This document shows, one piece after another, positions 31,576-43,025 of a stretch of DNA of 64,000 nucleotides; position 1 is the first letter of the stretch; every line of letters starts with the position of its first letter. The notes under the pieces were generated by a model. The model made no database searches and had not been told where the DNA came from. It saw only the letters and a list, made by a program, of their open reading frames with translations. The DNA is taken from the NCBI RefSeq assembly GCF_023159225.1, contig NC_063166.1, forward strand, positions 79,199,785 to 79,263,784, in the 5' to 3' direction. The position numbers were made by a program, and so were the translations under genes. Source of the DNA: Perognathus longimembris pacificus (Eukaryota; Chordata; Mammalia; Rodentia; Heteromyidae).

Positions 31576-32228
31576 GCACAAGCAGCCGAGGTCAAGGGGC
31601 GGGCTGGGGTAGCCGTTCTAGGAGCTCTGAAGGTCCCACCCAGGGGTGCTGCCGAGTGAGTCCAGGGAAAGGCGGGGTGCTGGATGGTCCCAAGTAAAGC
31701 TGTCACCCCGGATGACCTGAAGGGCTCCGGAGAGAGACGGGAGCCCCCCGAGAGCCAGGGGTGCTGCCGGCCATTGCAGTGGGGGGCTGCTGGGGAGCTT
31801 TGGGCTGTGGACACGTGTTGTCTCTGAGTGGCCGAATGTGCTCCATCCTTATCTTTGCTGAAGCAGGGATGAGAGAAGCTCCGCCCCGGGGGCCATGGAC
31901 TGGGGGGGGGGGAGTCAGGATGGTGACTCGTGATGACAGCGCCCCCTGCAGGGGCCCCTGGGTGGAAAGAGGGAGGGGAGGGAGCAGCCCTCCCCCACAG
32001 CCTGGGCCTGTCTTCACCAGGGCTCGGGGAACCACGACCGTTTCCAGGGAGGGGAAACTGAGGCCCCGAGGCGGAACGCCGAACCCCAAAGCTCAACACC
32101 AAGGCAAAGCGAAGGACAGAACTCACCCCGCACACAGCACTTACCCCTCCCGGAGGTGACAGGGTGTGATGGGGGATGTGATCTGAAGGACAGTTCACAC
32201 TTGATGTCAGCACAGCTGCACCAAGCCA

Positions 32229-32229
32229 G

Positions 32230-32279
<50 letters not shown>
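32229..32279. repeat. (CA)n microsatellite
   Basis: About 25 perfect CA dinucleotides. Confidence 0.98.
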
Positions 32280-32282
<3 letters not shown>

Positions 32283-32399
32283 TTTGCTTGTATACCCATT
32301 AGAGGTGGTGAGCTGTCACCTCAGGACTCTGAAGGCTGAGGAAGGATGGAGAGTTCAAGTCCAGCCTGAGCTTCATAGCAAAACCCTGTCTCCAAGCAT

Positions 32400-32492
32400 C
32401 CGGGGCTGGTGTGGCGCTCAGGGTGGGGTGCTGGCCTGGCCTGGCCGGTACAAGGCCCTGGGTTCCATCTTCAGCACTAAAAAATAATTTCC
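32400..32492 (+). repeat. ID-like monomer
   Basis: GGGGCTGGTGTGGCGCTC, GGCCCTGGGTTCCATCTTC, and an A-rich tail. Confidence 0.8.
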
Positions 32493-32754
32493 CTATACAA
32501 TATTTTTTCATAATTCATTATCCTGTTTTACAAAAGTGCCCATCTGCGATGGGATGGAAAAGGGAGGATAGTTTTAGAAACTGGCCTCTCTGCTGCTCAC
32601 CGGGAACGCACAGAGCACGCGAGCAGTTCACACCGTGGGGGGGGAGCTCCCTCTCCCGCCCCCCCACCCCCCACCCCCCGGAAGCCCAGTGAATGAATGA
32701 ATCAGTCACCAAAGGAATGAATGAACCGGATGAAGCTGCAGAAAGAAAAACTCA

Positions 32755-32940
32755 GCGGGGCATCTGTGGTTCCCTGCTGCAACCCCAGCCACTCAGGAAG
32801 CTGAGATCTAAGGATGAAGGTTCAAAGCCAGCTCCGGCAGACAATCCTAAGAGACTCTCTTCTCCAATGAACCACCCGAAAGCCAGAAGTGGAGCTGTGG
32901 CTCAAGGGGTAGGGTGGCAGCCTTGAGTGGAAAAGCTAAG
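32755..32940 (+). repeat. Class B SINE
   Basis: CAACCCCAGCCACTCAGGAA, AGAGACTCTCTTCTCC and GGAGCTGTGGCTCAAGG. Confidence 0.85.
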
Positions 32941-33680
32941 TGTGAGTGAGTGGCCCCGAGGAGGGGCCCCTGTACCCACACAGCAAGAAAACAAAACCCT
33001 GGAGTGCGCAGAGGGAAAACAATCTCCAGAGGCAGGTAAGGCCTTCCCAGCCCCGAGGGAAGACAGGGACCGGAGCCAGACAGCGCTGGCGGGAAGTTCT
33101 GCTGTGGCAAAGGGAGCGTTTCCCCAGGGCGAAGAAAGTGAGAGGAGGACTCAAAGCAGGTCTTAGGGGCTGCCCTGAGGCCTTTAGGCTAGGTGGGGCC
33201 CTCCCTTCCTCCCCTCCCTCCCTCCACATCTGCAGTGTTTGCCTGCCTGGGAGGGAAAAAGCTCCCCAGTGAAAGAGGCTGCCTCACATACCAGGTTCCA
33301 TCTTGAAAATTCCCCAGGCACTTTCCAGAATCGAGTGGGTCTGAAGGTATGAAAATGACTGTGCCAGGCGGAGGGGGCAGATCTGGAATCTAATGGCGGC
33401 TCTGCCCCCCGCCCCCCGCCCCCCGCCCCCACGCCAATCTTTAAGGCAATGACTTGACAGGTGCCGCCCTTCTCTCCTGCGGCGGTGTTGGGACAGAACT
33501 CGGGAGCTGGCACCGGCCCGTCAGGACCAGCATTGGGGTGGGCTGCTTTCTAACCAGCCCAACGTAAAACCCCAGAGGATCCCTGCCAGTCCTGGAATTG
33601 CCTAGCCCGCCCTAGCCCTGCGCCAGAAGTGCAGCTAGGTGAGCCGGTACAGAGACCCGAGCCCTGGGCTGAGGCCGGCT

Positions 33681-33862
33681 CCCAGCATGCATTGCACCCG
33701 AGGCCCGCCTCCCAGCATGCATTGCACCCGAGGCCCGCCTCCCAGCATGCATTGCACCCGAGGCCCGCCTCCCAGCATGCATTGCACCTGAGGCCCGCCT
33801 CCCAGCATGCATTGCACCCGAGGCCCGCTCCCAGCATGCATTGCACCCGAGGCCCGCCTCTC
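33681..33862 (+). repeat. 30-bp tandem array, six copies, ZNF143/THAP11-like
   Basis: Unit CCCAGCATGCATTGCACCCG plus AGGCCCGCCT. Copies start at 33681, 33711, 33741, 33771, 33801 and 33830; only two changes occur (one C/T in copy 4, one missing C before copy 6). Each holds CCCAGCATGCATTGC. Confidence 0.97.
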
Positions 33863-33964
33863 AGCCAGGCGCCGGCTGCCTCCCTCTTCCCAAGACCACC
33901 CAGTCCTGAGCATCCTGTTCTGCTGGCTTTGTTGCCCATTCATTCATTCATTCACTCATTGGGG

Positions 33965-34190
33965 GGCGGGGCTCCAGTACCAGGGCTTGAACTCAAGGCC
34001 TCACACTGTCAGCTGGCTTTTTCCCACTGGTGCTCCACCACCTAAGCCACAACTCTACTTCTGGCTTTTTGGTGGTCCATTGGAGATAAGGGTCTCACAG
34101 ACTTCTGCGGGCTTCAAACCCAGATCCTCAGAGCCTTCCGTCTTGGGCGCTGGAGGGGCTAGGATTACAGGCGTGCGGCGCCAGCCGTGC
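33965..34190 (-). repeat. Class B SINE
   Basis: Reversed dimer: GGGCTTGAACTCAAGGCC, GGTGGTCCATTGGAGATAAG and GGATTACAGGCGTGCGG. Confidence 0.88.
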
Positions 34191-34454
34191 GACTTCATTG
34201 TTCCCAAGACTCTGTTGTCACCGGGTTCATTTTACATAAACTTGGCATTCCTTAAAATTCTTCCCAAAATATGCTCACTTCTTAAATGTCACCTGAGAAA
34301 AACAAGGTTTCACTAAATGACTGTGTTCTCCTCCCCTCCGTGTTGAACTTCACAGTCCCTGGGCCTCTGTCAGCAGGCTGGGTTGTTGGTCAGCTTATTT
34401 TTATTTGGGAAACCTTCCTTAAAAAAATTAAAATTAAAAAAAAAAACAACATCC

Positions 34455-34695
34455 CACAGCCAGGCGCTAATGGTTCACACCTGTAGTTCTAGGTACTCGG
34501 GAGGCTGAGACCTAAGGATCCTGGTTCAAAGCCAGCCTAGGCAAGAAAGTCCAGGAGACTCCTATCTCCAGTTAACCACAAAAAAAAAAAAAGCAGAGCT
34601 GTAGCTCAGATGGCGGGGCACCAGCCTTGAGTGAAAGCTAGGGCCAAGGGGCCAGACTTGGAGTTCAAGCCTCAGAAGGACACAAAAGAAACACA
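34455..34695 (+). repeat. Class B SINE
   Basis: GGCGCTAATGGTTCACACC head, (A)12 linker, GCAGAGCTGTAGCTCAG tail. Confidence 0.88.
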
Positions 34696-35244
34696 AAGCA
34701 GCAACAACAAAACACCCCCGGGGCAATGGTAGTTGGGCAGTAAAGCAGATTCTCCATACACCGCCCCCCAGGGTGTTGTTTTTCTAGAAGACTCTAGAAG
34801 CCAGCAGGCTTTGCAACTTGACTCCTCTTCCCCAAGCAGAGGGGGGCCAGGGTCGCCTTCTGCTCTTGCTGACAGGGTCACGGAGGGAGAAAGGGCTCCA
34901 GGCAAGTCCTGCAGTCCTGCCTGGCCCTGAAGAGGCCGCGGAAGGGCCAGGCCGGTGGCCCTGGGCTCAGAGCAGCCGCCGTCCCTGCCGCCTCCCTGAG
35001 TGAGGCTGGGCTCGCGAACCCACCTACCTCTCCACGCTGGCAGAGCTGAGGGAGGACGGTCCCGCCACCACAGGCGTTGGGAAGACAGACCAGGGTTTGC
35101 CAGGGCCCCAGGGCTTCCTGAGAGAGGCTGAGGACTAAATCGAGTCACTCCCAAGGCGAGCTGGTGAGCGCCGAGGACTGGGGGAGGCGTGGGGTGCACA
35201 CCTTCAGGACGGCCTCCACACCCGCTGTGCTGAGCCCCCCTGCG

Positions 35245-35440
35245 CCTTGTGTTGCGGTGATGCTGGGACTGGGGTTTGAACTCAGGGCCTCAAGAGTTCA
35301 TGGCTGGTGCTCTACCAGTTGAACCACATTTCCAGTCGGGCTTTCTGCTGGTTAACTGGAGATGGAATGTGGGAGTCTCTTCTGCCCATGAGTAGTTGAG
35401 ATCACCGGCGTGAGCCACGGTGGGGGCTTTCGCAGCGCCT
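35245..35440 (-). repeat. Class B SINE, partial
   Basis: Reversed: GGGTTTGAACTCAGGGCC, GGTTAACTGGAGATGG and CGGCGTGAGCCACG. Confidence 0.8.
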
Positions 35441-35617
35441 GTTTTTCCTTCTAGGATGTTCTGATGCAACATTCCACCGGTGCCTGTACCGGTGTCTGGC
35501 GGGGTAGGGGTGGGGGTTATTCCACGTGTGTGCTTCTCCTTCCCTTTTCACTCTCTCCCATTTTCAGACATGAACTTTCAAAGTGACAGCGGGATGATGA
35601 AAGAAAGCAAGCAAGAA

Positions 35618-36150
35618 AGCAAGGCCGGGTGTGGCTGACACTCCTGTAATCCTAGCACTCCAGAGGTGAGGGAGAAGAGGTCAAGCTTGAAGTCAGCTCT
35701 GAGCCACACCCGGAGACCCTGCCTCAAAAACCAGTAACAAGGGCTGGGAGCGAAGCCCTGGGTTCGATTCCTCAGCGCCACAGACACAGAAAAAGCCGGA
35801 AGTGGCGCTGTGCTCACGTGGTAGAGCACTAGCCTTGAGCAAATGAAGCTTAGGGTCAGTGCCCAGGCTCTGAGTTCAAACCCCAGGACTGGGACTGGGA
35901 ATATGGCCTAGTGGTAAAAGTGCTCGCCTCGTATACATGAAGCCCTGGGTTCGATTCCTCAGTACCACATATGTAGAAAAAGCCAGATGTGGCGCTGTGG
36001 CTCAAGAGGCCAGGGACAGTGCTCAGGCCCTGAGTTCAAGCCCAATTACTGGCAAAAAAAAAAAAAAAAGAAAGAAAAAAGAAAAGAAAAAAAAGACAAG
36101 CAAACAAACCCCAGGACTGGCCAAAAAAAAAAAAAAAAAAAAAAACACCA
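35618..36150 (+). repeat. SINE cluster: B1-like, class A fragment, class A with double A-rich tail
   Basis: A B1 monomer (35620-35735), a class A element lacking its first bases (35738-35895) and a class A element (35895-36060) follow head to tail. Poly-A/AAAG stretches reach 36145. Confidence 0.85.
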
Positions 36151-36384
36151 AACAATTAACAGTAAAAGCAGAAACAGAAGTAGCATTTATTCTCTAGGCT
36201 GAACTCCAAGATGGCTTGCTATGTAACCACACTTGGGTCTCTTACCGGTTGAATAGCTCCAATTATAATCAATGTCGTTTCCTGCTGTGCTGGGCCAAAC
36301 CCAGGTTCCCCATGGGCTGGGCAGGTGCTCTGGCCTTGAGCTGCACCCCCGCCCAGTGACAACTTCTACCGTCTATCCTAGGCA

Positions 36385-36480
36385 CTGGGTCAAACGCTCT
36401 ACAGATGTCTCATTGTGTCCTCAAGGCGAGCCCGAAGCGTGAGTCTCTCTACGGGTCCCATTTTACAGGTAAGAAAACGG
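36385..36480 (-). repeat. MIR-like remnant
   Basis: TCCCATTTTACAGGTAAGAA after a CTAGGCACTGGG-type segment resembles the MIR core in reverse orientation. Confidence 0.5.
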
Positions 36481-37344
36481 AGTCGAGGAGGCCAGCTTGC
36501 TTTCACCAGGGGCCGACCAGGATGGGAGACCCCCCCGAGCCTCCGCCCCCCAAGCTCTCCACCAAGCTGCCCTCCTCTTCAGCCTCCTTGGAGCTCTGGG
36601 CCTTTACCTCTTCTAGCCTCCCTGCCTCCTCCATACCGTGTCGCTGTGGAGATGGGGGGCTTGTGAAATGCAGCCTGGGGGCAGCCGGAACCACGGTGAG
36701 GATGACACGATGGTTGTGGTTATGACTGCATTTCTATTCAAAGGCCCTAGTGGTGGATCGGACCCTAGGCTCCCCCAAAAGGAGATGCGGACATCTTCAC
36801 CTCCCGGAGCTGCTGGGAGCTGTACTCGCAAGACGGTCAGATCACTAAGGCAGGCCCTCAGTCCAATCACGACTGCGCTTATGTAAACAGGTGCCGGAGT
36901 TGGTGAAGCACACGGGCGGAAGCGTGCCACGTGAGGCTGCCGGAGAGGCCCGACGGCTAGCAGCCCAGGAATGCCAGGGCGGGGAGGCCGGGAGAGGCCC
37001 AACCCCTGCAACACCTTGACTGCAGACTTGTGGCTTCCAGAACATGGGGAGAGCACGGTTCTGTGGAGGAAGCCGCCTCGCTGTGGGGCAGATGGCCCGT
37101 CTCAGAACGGCACAAAGGCTGTGCGTGTCATGGAGCCTGCACCGGGGACCGGGTCCTTTCCCAGGCGAGGAATGGCTGGGGATGGTTCTCTGCCACGCCG
37201 GGCGATGGCGGCGGTGCGTCTCAGCTGCAGCGCTCGCTCTCTCCCATGTGCCCTGCGGCTAAGCGAGCGTGACCCCCGTGCCCTCTCTATTGAAGATCTT
37301 TATTTACTTATTTATTAATTATTATTATTATTTTTTTGGTGGTG

Positions 37345-37640
37345 GTGGTGGTCATGGGGCTTGAACTCAGGGCTGGGTGCTGTCCCTGAGCTCTAGCCAG
37401 GAATCTTAGCTACTCAGGAGGCTGAGATCTGAGGATCTCAATTCAAAGCCAGCCCAGGCAGGAAAGTCTGTGAGACTTTTATCTCCAATTAACCATTAAA
37501 AACAAACAAACAAACTCCTGGAGGTGGAGCTGTGGCTCAAAGTGGTAGAGCACTAGCCTTGAGCAAAGTCAGCTCAGGGACAGTGCTCAGGGCCCTGAGT
37601 TCAAGCCCCAAGACGGACGCCCTCTCCCCCCACCAAAAAT
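37345..37640 (+). repeat. Class B SINE after a fragment and (GGT)n/(ATT)n runs
   Basis: ATT and GGT microsatellites (37310-37352), a short reversed SINE piece, then a complete plus-strand class B dimer (37395-37635). Confidence 0.85.
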
Positions 37641-38230
37641 AGGCATCCATTTTAATACTTCTTTTCTGCAGGGTCACCGGGGACGCTCTGTCCTTCAAGA
37701 TAAAATCTGAAAGAGGCCGAAGACCTTGCTCAATGGCCTCCATAAAACAGAGACAACCTCCAGTCGCCAGCCCTTTCCCGAGGGGCCTCCTCGGCTCTCC
37801 AGCGTCCCCCTGGGTGCCGGCCTGCTGGGCTCCGGCTTGCTTTCCCTCGGCGCAGGTCTCCGTCCTGGCCAGTGTCCTGTGCGGGTCACCTGGCTGCTCC
37901 CTCTCATCTCCCAGGTTCCGAGGCCATGGGCCTCAGGTGGTTCCCGTCTATGCCGGGAAGTACAGAACAAGCTGCCACTCCGCTCCGTCTGCTGCTCGGC
38001 CGGCTCCATCCCTTAGAGGCCATGTCAGAGGCCGCCCTTCCTCGCTTGCAACTCCAGGCCCCTCCAGTGACAGAGCCCCACCCAGGAAGCGCCCCCCCCC
38101 CCCCCCCCGTGACAAACTCCAGTAACTGCCAAGGAGAAGAAGGAACACTAGAGAGCCAAACCACTCCAGGCCCCGGCTCCAAGGAGGGCCCAGCCCAGCT
38201 AAGCAGGAGCTCTGTCACCGCTGCCACCGG

Positions 38231-38234
<4 letters not shown>

Positions 38235-38268
<34 letters not shown>
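38235..38268. repeat. (CA)n microsatellite
   Basis: About 16 CA units; a second run lies at 38511-38537. Confidence 0.97.
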
Positions 38269-38270
<2 letters not shown>

Positions 38271-38509
38271 CTGACTTAAAGGGGGAGGCTGTCCAGGTCA
38301 CTTGGTCATCTGTACCCCTTTGGCACACAGCTGCCCTCCCCCCCCACCTACAGGAGCTGTCTGTCTGTCCATTTAGACAGCAGACGGAATGTCCGTCCCC
38401 AGGGCCACCCCCTCCTGGAGCCATGTGAGCAAACTCCCTGCAAGTTTCATTAATTAGCTGGCCAGTGCCTGCCTCCTCCTCAGCGGACCTAACTGGGACA
38501 CAGATTCGG

Positions 38510-38544
<35 letters not shown>

Positions 38545-39019
38545 CAGGTTTAACACTTCAGCATTAATTCCGCAGACCTTCTGACCCGCTTCCCACCTTC
38601 TCTGCACGGCTACACCCCACGCACTGGCAAGGCCTAGAGTCCATCCCAGCCCTCCTCCCCTGCACCCCTGCCCTCCCCCTCCCCGGAATGCCCTGCCCCC
38701 CTCTGCTGCCTGCTATTCAACCAGCCCCACCCCTGCCCTCCCCCCCCACCCCCCCACCTCTGCCCTGGCTCCGCGCTGAGTGACCGCTTCACAGCTGGGG
38801 GGTTCCCTGCACGCTTGTCTCTGTGCCAGGCACAGGCCCTGAGCACTTTATCTCTCTAACTCTCCCACCAGCCTCGGCCCCCCCAGGAAAGCAGTCCCCG
38901 GCCTCGCAGCCTGGAGAAACAGGCCTCCCCTCTGGCCTGCCGGCCTATCTCCACCTACCTATCTATCCACCCATAGATCACCTCTCTATCTTGTGAGACC
39001 ATGTTCCCTTCCCCCACAT

Positions 39020-39200
39020 TGTCCCCAACACCCCAGCTCAAGCAGTCCTCTAGTGCTCTACTACTTGAGCCACAGCACCGCTTCCGGCTTTTTCTGAGTG
39101 GTTTATTGGAGATCAGCGTCTCATGAACTTTTCTGGCTCTGATCCTCCGACCTCAGCCTCCTGAGTAGCTAAGGTGACGACAGGTAGGAGCCACCAGCAG
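39020..39200 (-). repeat. Class B SINE, partial
   Basis: Reversed: GTGCTCTACTACTTGAGCC, GGTTTATTGGAGATCAGCG and GACGACAGGTAGGAGCC. Confidence 0.82.
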
Positions 39201-39469
39201 AAACTCCCTTGGGGAAGAAAAGAGATGAAGGTGGGCTGGTTCCCACAGCTAGCTGGTGAGAGGACCAGAGGTGACCCTGGATGGGCCACCTTCCTAGGGG
39301 ACCCGGGGGCAGGAGCTCTGTCGCCTAGTCTGATGGCTACGGCTATTCACAGAATGGAGACAGCCTGTGCGTGGGCCGAGCAGAGCCCTGAGCCGAAGTG
39401 AAGGGCAGGAACCCGCATCCTTCCTTTCCTGGTCCCTGAGGAGCTCAATTTACATACTGACACATTTGG

Positions 39470-39543
39470 CACTTAATAAATAATTGATGCGCTAGTGAAC
39501 GACGTGCACTTAATAAATAATGGACATACTAGTGAGCTATGTG
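39470..39543. repeat. 37-bp tandem duplication in an L2/MIR-like tail
   Basis: CACTTAATAAATAAT occurs at 39470 and 39507 with similar downstream sequence (GCGCTAGTGAACGA and CATACTAGTGAGCT). Confidence 0.85.
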
Positions 39544-39589
39544 CAGGTATCACGCAGTGAGTAACAATTAGAGAGCAGCAATGACAGTT

Positions 39590-39790
39590 GAGGGTAATAT
39601 TTATGGGGCTCTTACCCAATGTTGGGCTCTCTCCTCAGTGATTTGTACATGAATTAAGGCAAGGAATGCTCCCATTATTCTCACATTACAGATGAGTTAA
39701 CAGAGGCTCAGAGAAGTGAAGAACCTGGCTGAGGCCACACAGCTGGGAAGCGGAGAATGCATGGATTTAGTGCAAGTCCTGGGTTTGGAA
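39590..39790 (-). repeat. MIR element remnant
   Basis: Contains TTACAGATGAGTTAACAGAG, GCTCAGAGAAGTGAAG, GGCCACACAGCTGGGAAG and TTAGTGCAAGTCCTGG, the reverse-orientation MIR core and tRNA-like end. Confidence 0.8.
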
Positions 39791-40254
39791 CTATTATTAT
39801 TTTTGTCCTGGGGACTGAACCCATGGTCTGGATTTCCCATTGAGTCCCACCCGAGCTCAACCGGAGCTCAAGCTGACTTCTAGGCACTTGGGGAGGAGGA
39901 GAGGGCAGCTGGGGGGGGGGGGGGGAAACGACGCCACCTGATTAAGAAAACAGTATTAGGGTCTCCCAGCCAGCAAGAGCTGTAATCAACAGCTACCGGC
40001 TTCAATTACCAGCCCCTTCTGATCTGCCGTTCCACGCAACTTCAAACAAAGTAGTTGGCCCAGGGCCTGGCTCCTGCAGTCTCTTGGGAAGAGCAGCCCT
40101 CCTCATCTTCATCACTGGCTCCTGGAACCAGCCTGTCGGTGTGCACCCCGACCCCCAGTTCACACTCCTCCCGTGGAGGCTGAGACAAGCTCATCCCCCA
40201 CAATCCCCTGGGGAGCCAGAGCCCGATGAGCACAGGAAGGAAGGGGGGGGGGGA

Positions 40255-40335
40255 GATCTCATCCCGTGCCTGCCTTTACAGATGGAGAAACTGAGTCCCA
40301 GAGAGAAGGAGCTAGTACCAAGCCAAGGCCCATCC
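40255..40335 (-). repeat. MIR-like remnant
   Basis: CTTTACAGATGGAGAAACTG and AGTCCCAGAGAGAAGGAGC match the MIR core in reverse. Confidence 0.65.
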
Positions 40336-40359
40336 TGCCTCTCTTGAAGGAAGGTTATT

Positions 40360-41050
40360 TTTTTTTAAATTTTACCTAAGCTGGCATGAAGCTCCTGGCT
40401 TCTCTAGCAGTGTGACCCCCCTCCCCCCCCCTCCCCACACAAACCGGTAAAGCTTCATAAGCCATTAACCAGAAAGCAGACCACGTGACTTACTTTGGCC
40501 TCTGCTAAAGGACTTAAAATGCTTCACTGAGTAGCCTGGGATTCCTAAATATATACTTCAGCTCCTTTGCAAAGAATTATTAACCAGTTCCGTCAAAACC
40601 AGAACTTGAGCAACCAAGGAGAAAAAGAGCTAGCAAAAGAAATCCCCCAGGAAAAAAATAAAAAAAGAATTATGACCTCTGCCACCCCCTTCCCTTCTCT
40701 ATATGAGTTGGAGGAAGAAGGAAAGGCAGAGTTATCATTAAACAAAATGTGGATTAAAACCACCCATTGTGGAAAATTACAAACTCCACCTCATAAGGTA
40801 GATTTCAAAGGAAGCTAACAGCTGTTTGTAGAACTTAACAGACAGAAAGTTATACGCAAACGCATCACCCTCATTAACTCCTCCCAGAGGGTAGAGAGGG
40901 TCAGAGGCCCCATATGTGGGGGTGTGAGACTGGTACTGCACCCCCCCCATAGCCCACTCCTGACTAATGATTTGGGGAACCTGTAATTTACACAGCTGGT
41001 CAGATATTCTCCTTCCTTATCTCTCTAAGCCACTGGGTATTAATTCTCCC
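40360..41050 (+). other. AT-rich insert-like segment with an 83-codon ORF
   Basis: The composition shifts to A-rich between GC-rich neighbours. The open frame 40567-40818 encodes a Lys/Glu/Gln-rich peptide with a PFPSLYELEEE stretch that loosely recalls retroviral Gag linkers. There are no LTRs, no PBS and no further frames. I do not recognise it; it may be a retroelement relic or chance. Confidence 0.3.
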
Positions 41051-41164
41051 AGGCCTGGGAGTGCACATGTAGGTCTTGAGCAGCTTTAGCTGGAGGATTT
41101 GGGGGTGGGGAAGGAAGGATGATGGAGAGAAATGAGGTTAGGGTCAGGCTTTGAGCAGAAGAAA

Positions 41165-41300
41165 CAAGACTGGGCACACATGTGGCCTGCGTACCTGTAA
41201 ATCCCAGCCCTGGGGAGGCAGGGGCAGAATTGTGAGTCTGAAGCCAGGCAGAGTGAGGCTCTATTAAATTAAAAAAAAAAAAAAGAAAGAAAAAAAGCCA
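41165..41300 (+). repeat. B1-like monomer with A-rich tail
   Basis: CTGGGCACACATGTGGCC, AATCCCAGCCCTGGGGAGGC and AAGCCAGGCAGAGTGAGGC, then poly-A. Confidence 0.75.
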
Positions 41301-42059
41301 AACCAGCAACAACAAACTGAAGAGACAGGAGTACAAGTCCTCTTTATGATGTTTGTCTAGGTTTCGTGTTTCTTGAGAAATCAGGCCTGGAGAACAAACT
41401 GGCAGGGGCCTCTCGGCTCCAGGAATGGGAGAGAACCCTCCCTCCTCCTCCACACACCTTTATCAACCTCCAGCCATTCCCCACATTCCTCCCGCCCAGT
41501 GACGTCGTGGCCCGGCTGCACTGCCAGATCCAGGAAGCTCTGGCCTGCCCTTCTCTTCTAGAAAGGAAAGTATAAGTCCAGGGGTGCCCCACCCCGAGAA
41601 GGGGAGGGCAGGGAGGATATGAGGACACCTCCAGGAATGCAGGACCCACGCAGGTGTGTTGGCACCCATGAACTTCCTCCTCAAGAGACCCGACACATCA
41701 GTGCGGGTAACAGTCACCATCGTAAAGCTCAAAGCTCAGCCACCCAGCAGCCAGTCACCCCGCCGGGGCCCTGAGAGTCGCCCTGCCAACCTGCCAACGA
41801 GGTGGAGGACAAAGATGGACACCGGAGGTCCCTCCCTCCAGCTTGGGACGTGTTTCTCAGTGCAGACTGGGAGCCACCGTGAACCCCAGAGATGATCTCA
41901 TGGAGTAGTCCCTGAGGCCAATCTGATCACATACCACTAAGCTGTCATTTCACCTCATCTGTCTTGTCTCACAAGAACATCAGAGAGTTTTCTAGAATGG
42001 AGATGGTATGCTGTGACACTATCATTCTGATGACTATCAGGATGTATATTCTTTCTCTC

Positions 42060-42270
42060 TTTTTTTTTTTTTTTTTTTTTGCCAGTCCTGGGCCTTGGAC
42101 TCAGGGCCTGAGCACTGTCCCTGGCTTCTTTTTGCTCAAGGATAGCACTCTGCCACTTGAGCCACAGTGCCACTTCTGGCTTTTTCTATATATGTAGGGC
42201 TGAGAAATTGTACCCAGGGCTTCTTGTATACGAGGCAAGTACTCTACCCCTAGGCCATATTCCCAGTCCC
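42060..42270 (-). repeat. Class A SINE
   Basis: Begins with a 20-T run, TGCCAGTCCTGGGCCTTG, and ends GGCCATATTCCCAGTCCC. Confidence 0.93.
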
Positions 42271-42289
42271 TCATTCTTTTTTCTATATC

Positions 42290-42530
42290 TATTTATTTTG
42301 ATGCTGGTACTGGGGCTTGAACTCAGGGCTCTGGTGCTCTCCCTTAGCATTTTTGCTCAAGTCTGGCACTCTATCACTTCAGCCATACCTCCATTTCTGG
42401 ATTTTTGCTGGGAAGCTGGAGAGTAGTCTTCCAGTTTTGTCTGCCTGGGCGGCTTTAGAACTGAGATCTTCAGATCTCAGCAACTCCTAAGTAGCTAGGA
42501 TTACAGGTGAGACCTACCAGTTCCCCGCCG
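42290..42530 (-). repeat. Class B SINE
   Basis: Reversed: GGGGCTTGAACTCAGGGCTC, TTTTTGCTGGGAAGCTGG and GGATTACAGGTGAGACC. Confidence 0.85.
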
Positions 42531-42611
42531 GAAGTGTGCTGTTTGAAAACTCTCAGTTCCAATTCTAATCAGATCAATATTGATAGAACACACATTAAAA
42601 AAAAAAAAAAA

Positions 42612-43025
42612 CACTTGGAGGGAGCTGGGAATGTGGTTTAGCCGTAGAGTGCTCGCCTAGCATACACGAAGCCCTGGGTTCGATTCCTCAGCACCAGGTA
42701 AACAGAAAAAGCCAGAAGTGGCGCTGGGACTCAAGTGGCAGAGTGCTAGCCTTGAGCCAAAAGAAGCCAGGGACATAAATTAAGAGAAACAACAACAAAA
42801 GCAATATTTGCAAAACTGTATGGTGTAAGCGAACTGAACACCTCAGGGTGGGGAAAGGGGGAGGGGGAGGGGGGGTATGAGGGACAAGGTAACAAACAGT
42901 ACAAGAAATGTATCCAATGCCTAACGTATGAAACTGTAACCTCTCTGTACATCAGTTTTATAATAAAAAATTTAAAAAAAAAGAAGCCAGGGACAGTGCT
43001 CAGGGCCCGAGTTCAAGGCCCACTT
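42612..43025 (+). repeat. Class A SINE split by an L1 tail
   Basis: The SINE runs 42612-42775 and resumes at 42979 to about 43022. The 17-base target duplication is AAAAGAAGCCAGGGACA at 42759-42775 and 42979-42995. Confidence 0.9.
42776..42978 (+). mobile_element. 5'-truncated L1-type 3' end inserted in a SINE
   Basis: The insert carries the G-rich stretch GGGGAAAGGGGGAGGGGG, ACAAACAGTACAAGAAATG, TGAAACTGTAACCTCTCTG and an AATAAA followed by poly-A. This is the typical 3'UTR end of rodent L1 and is flanked by target-site duplications. No ORF1/ORF2 sequence remains. Confidence 0.8.

Noticed and set aside
33681..33862. Regular 30-bp repeats as a CRISPR
   Set aside because: No spacers separate the copies; a simple tandem repeat.
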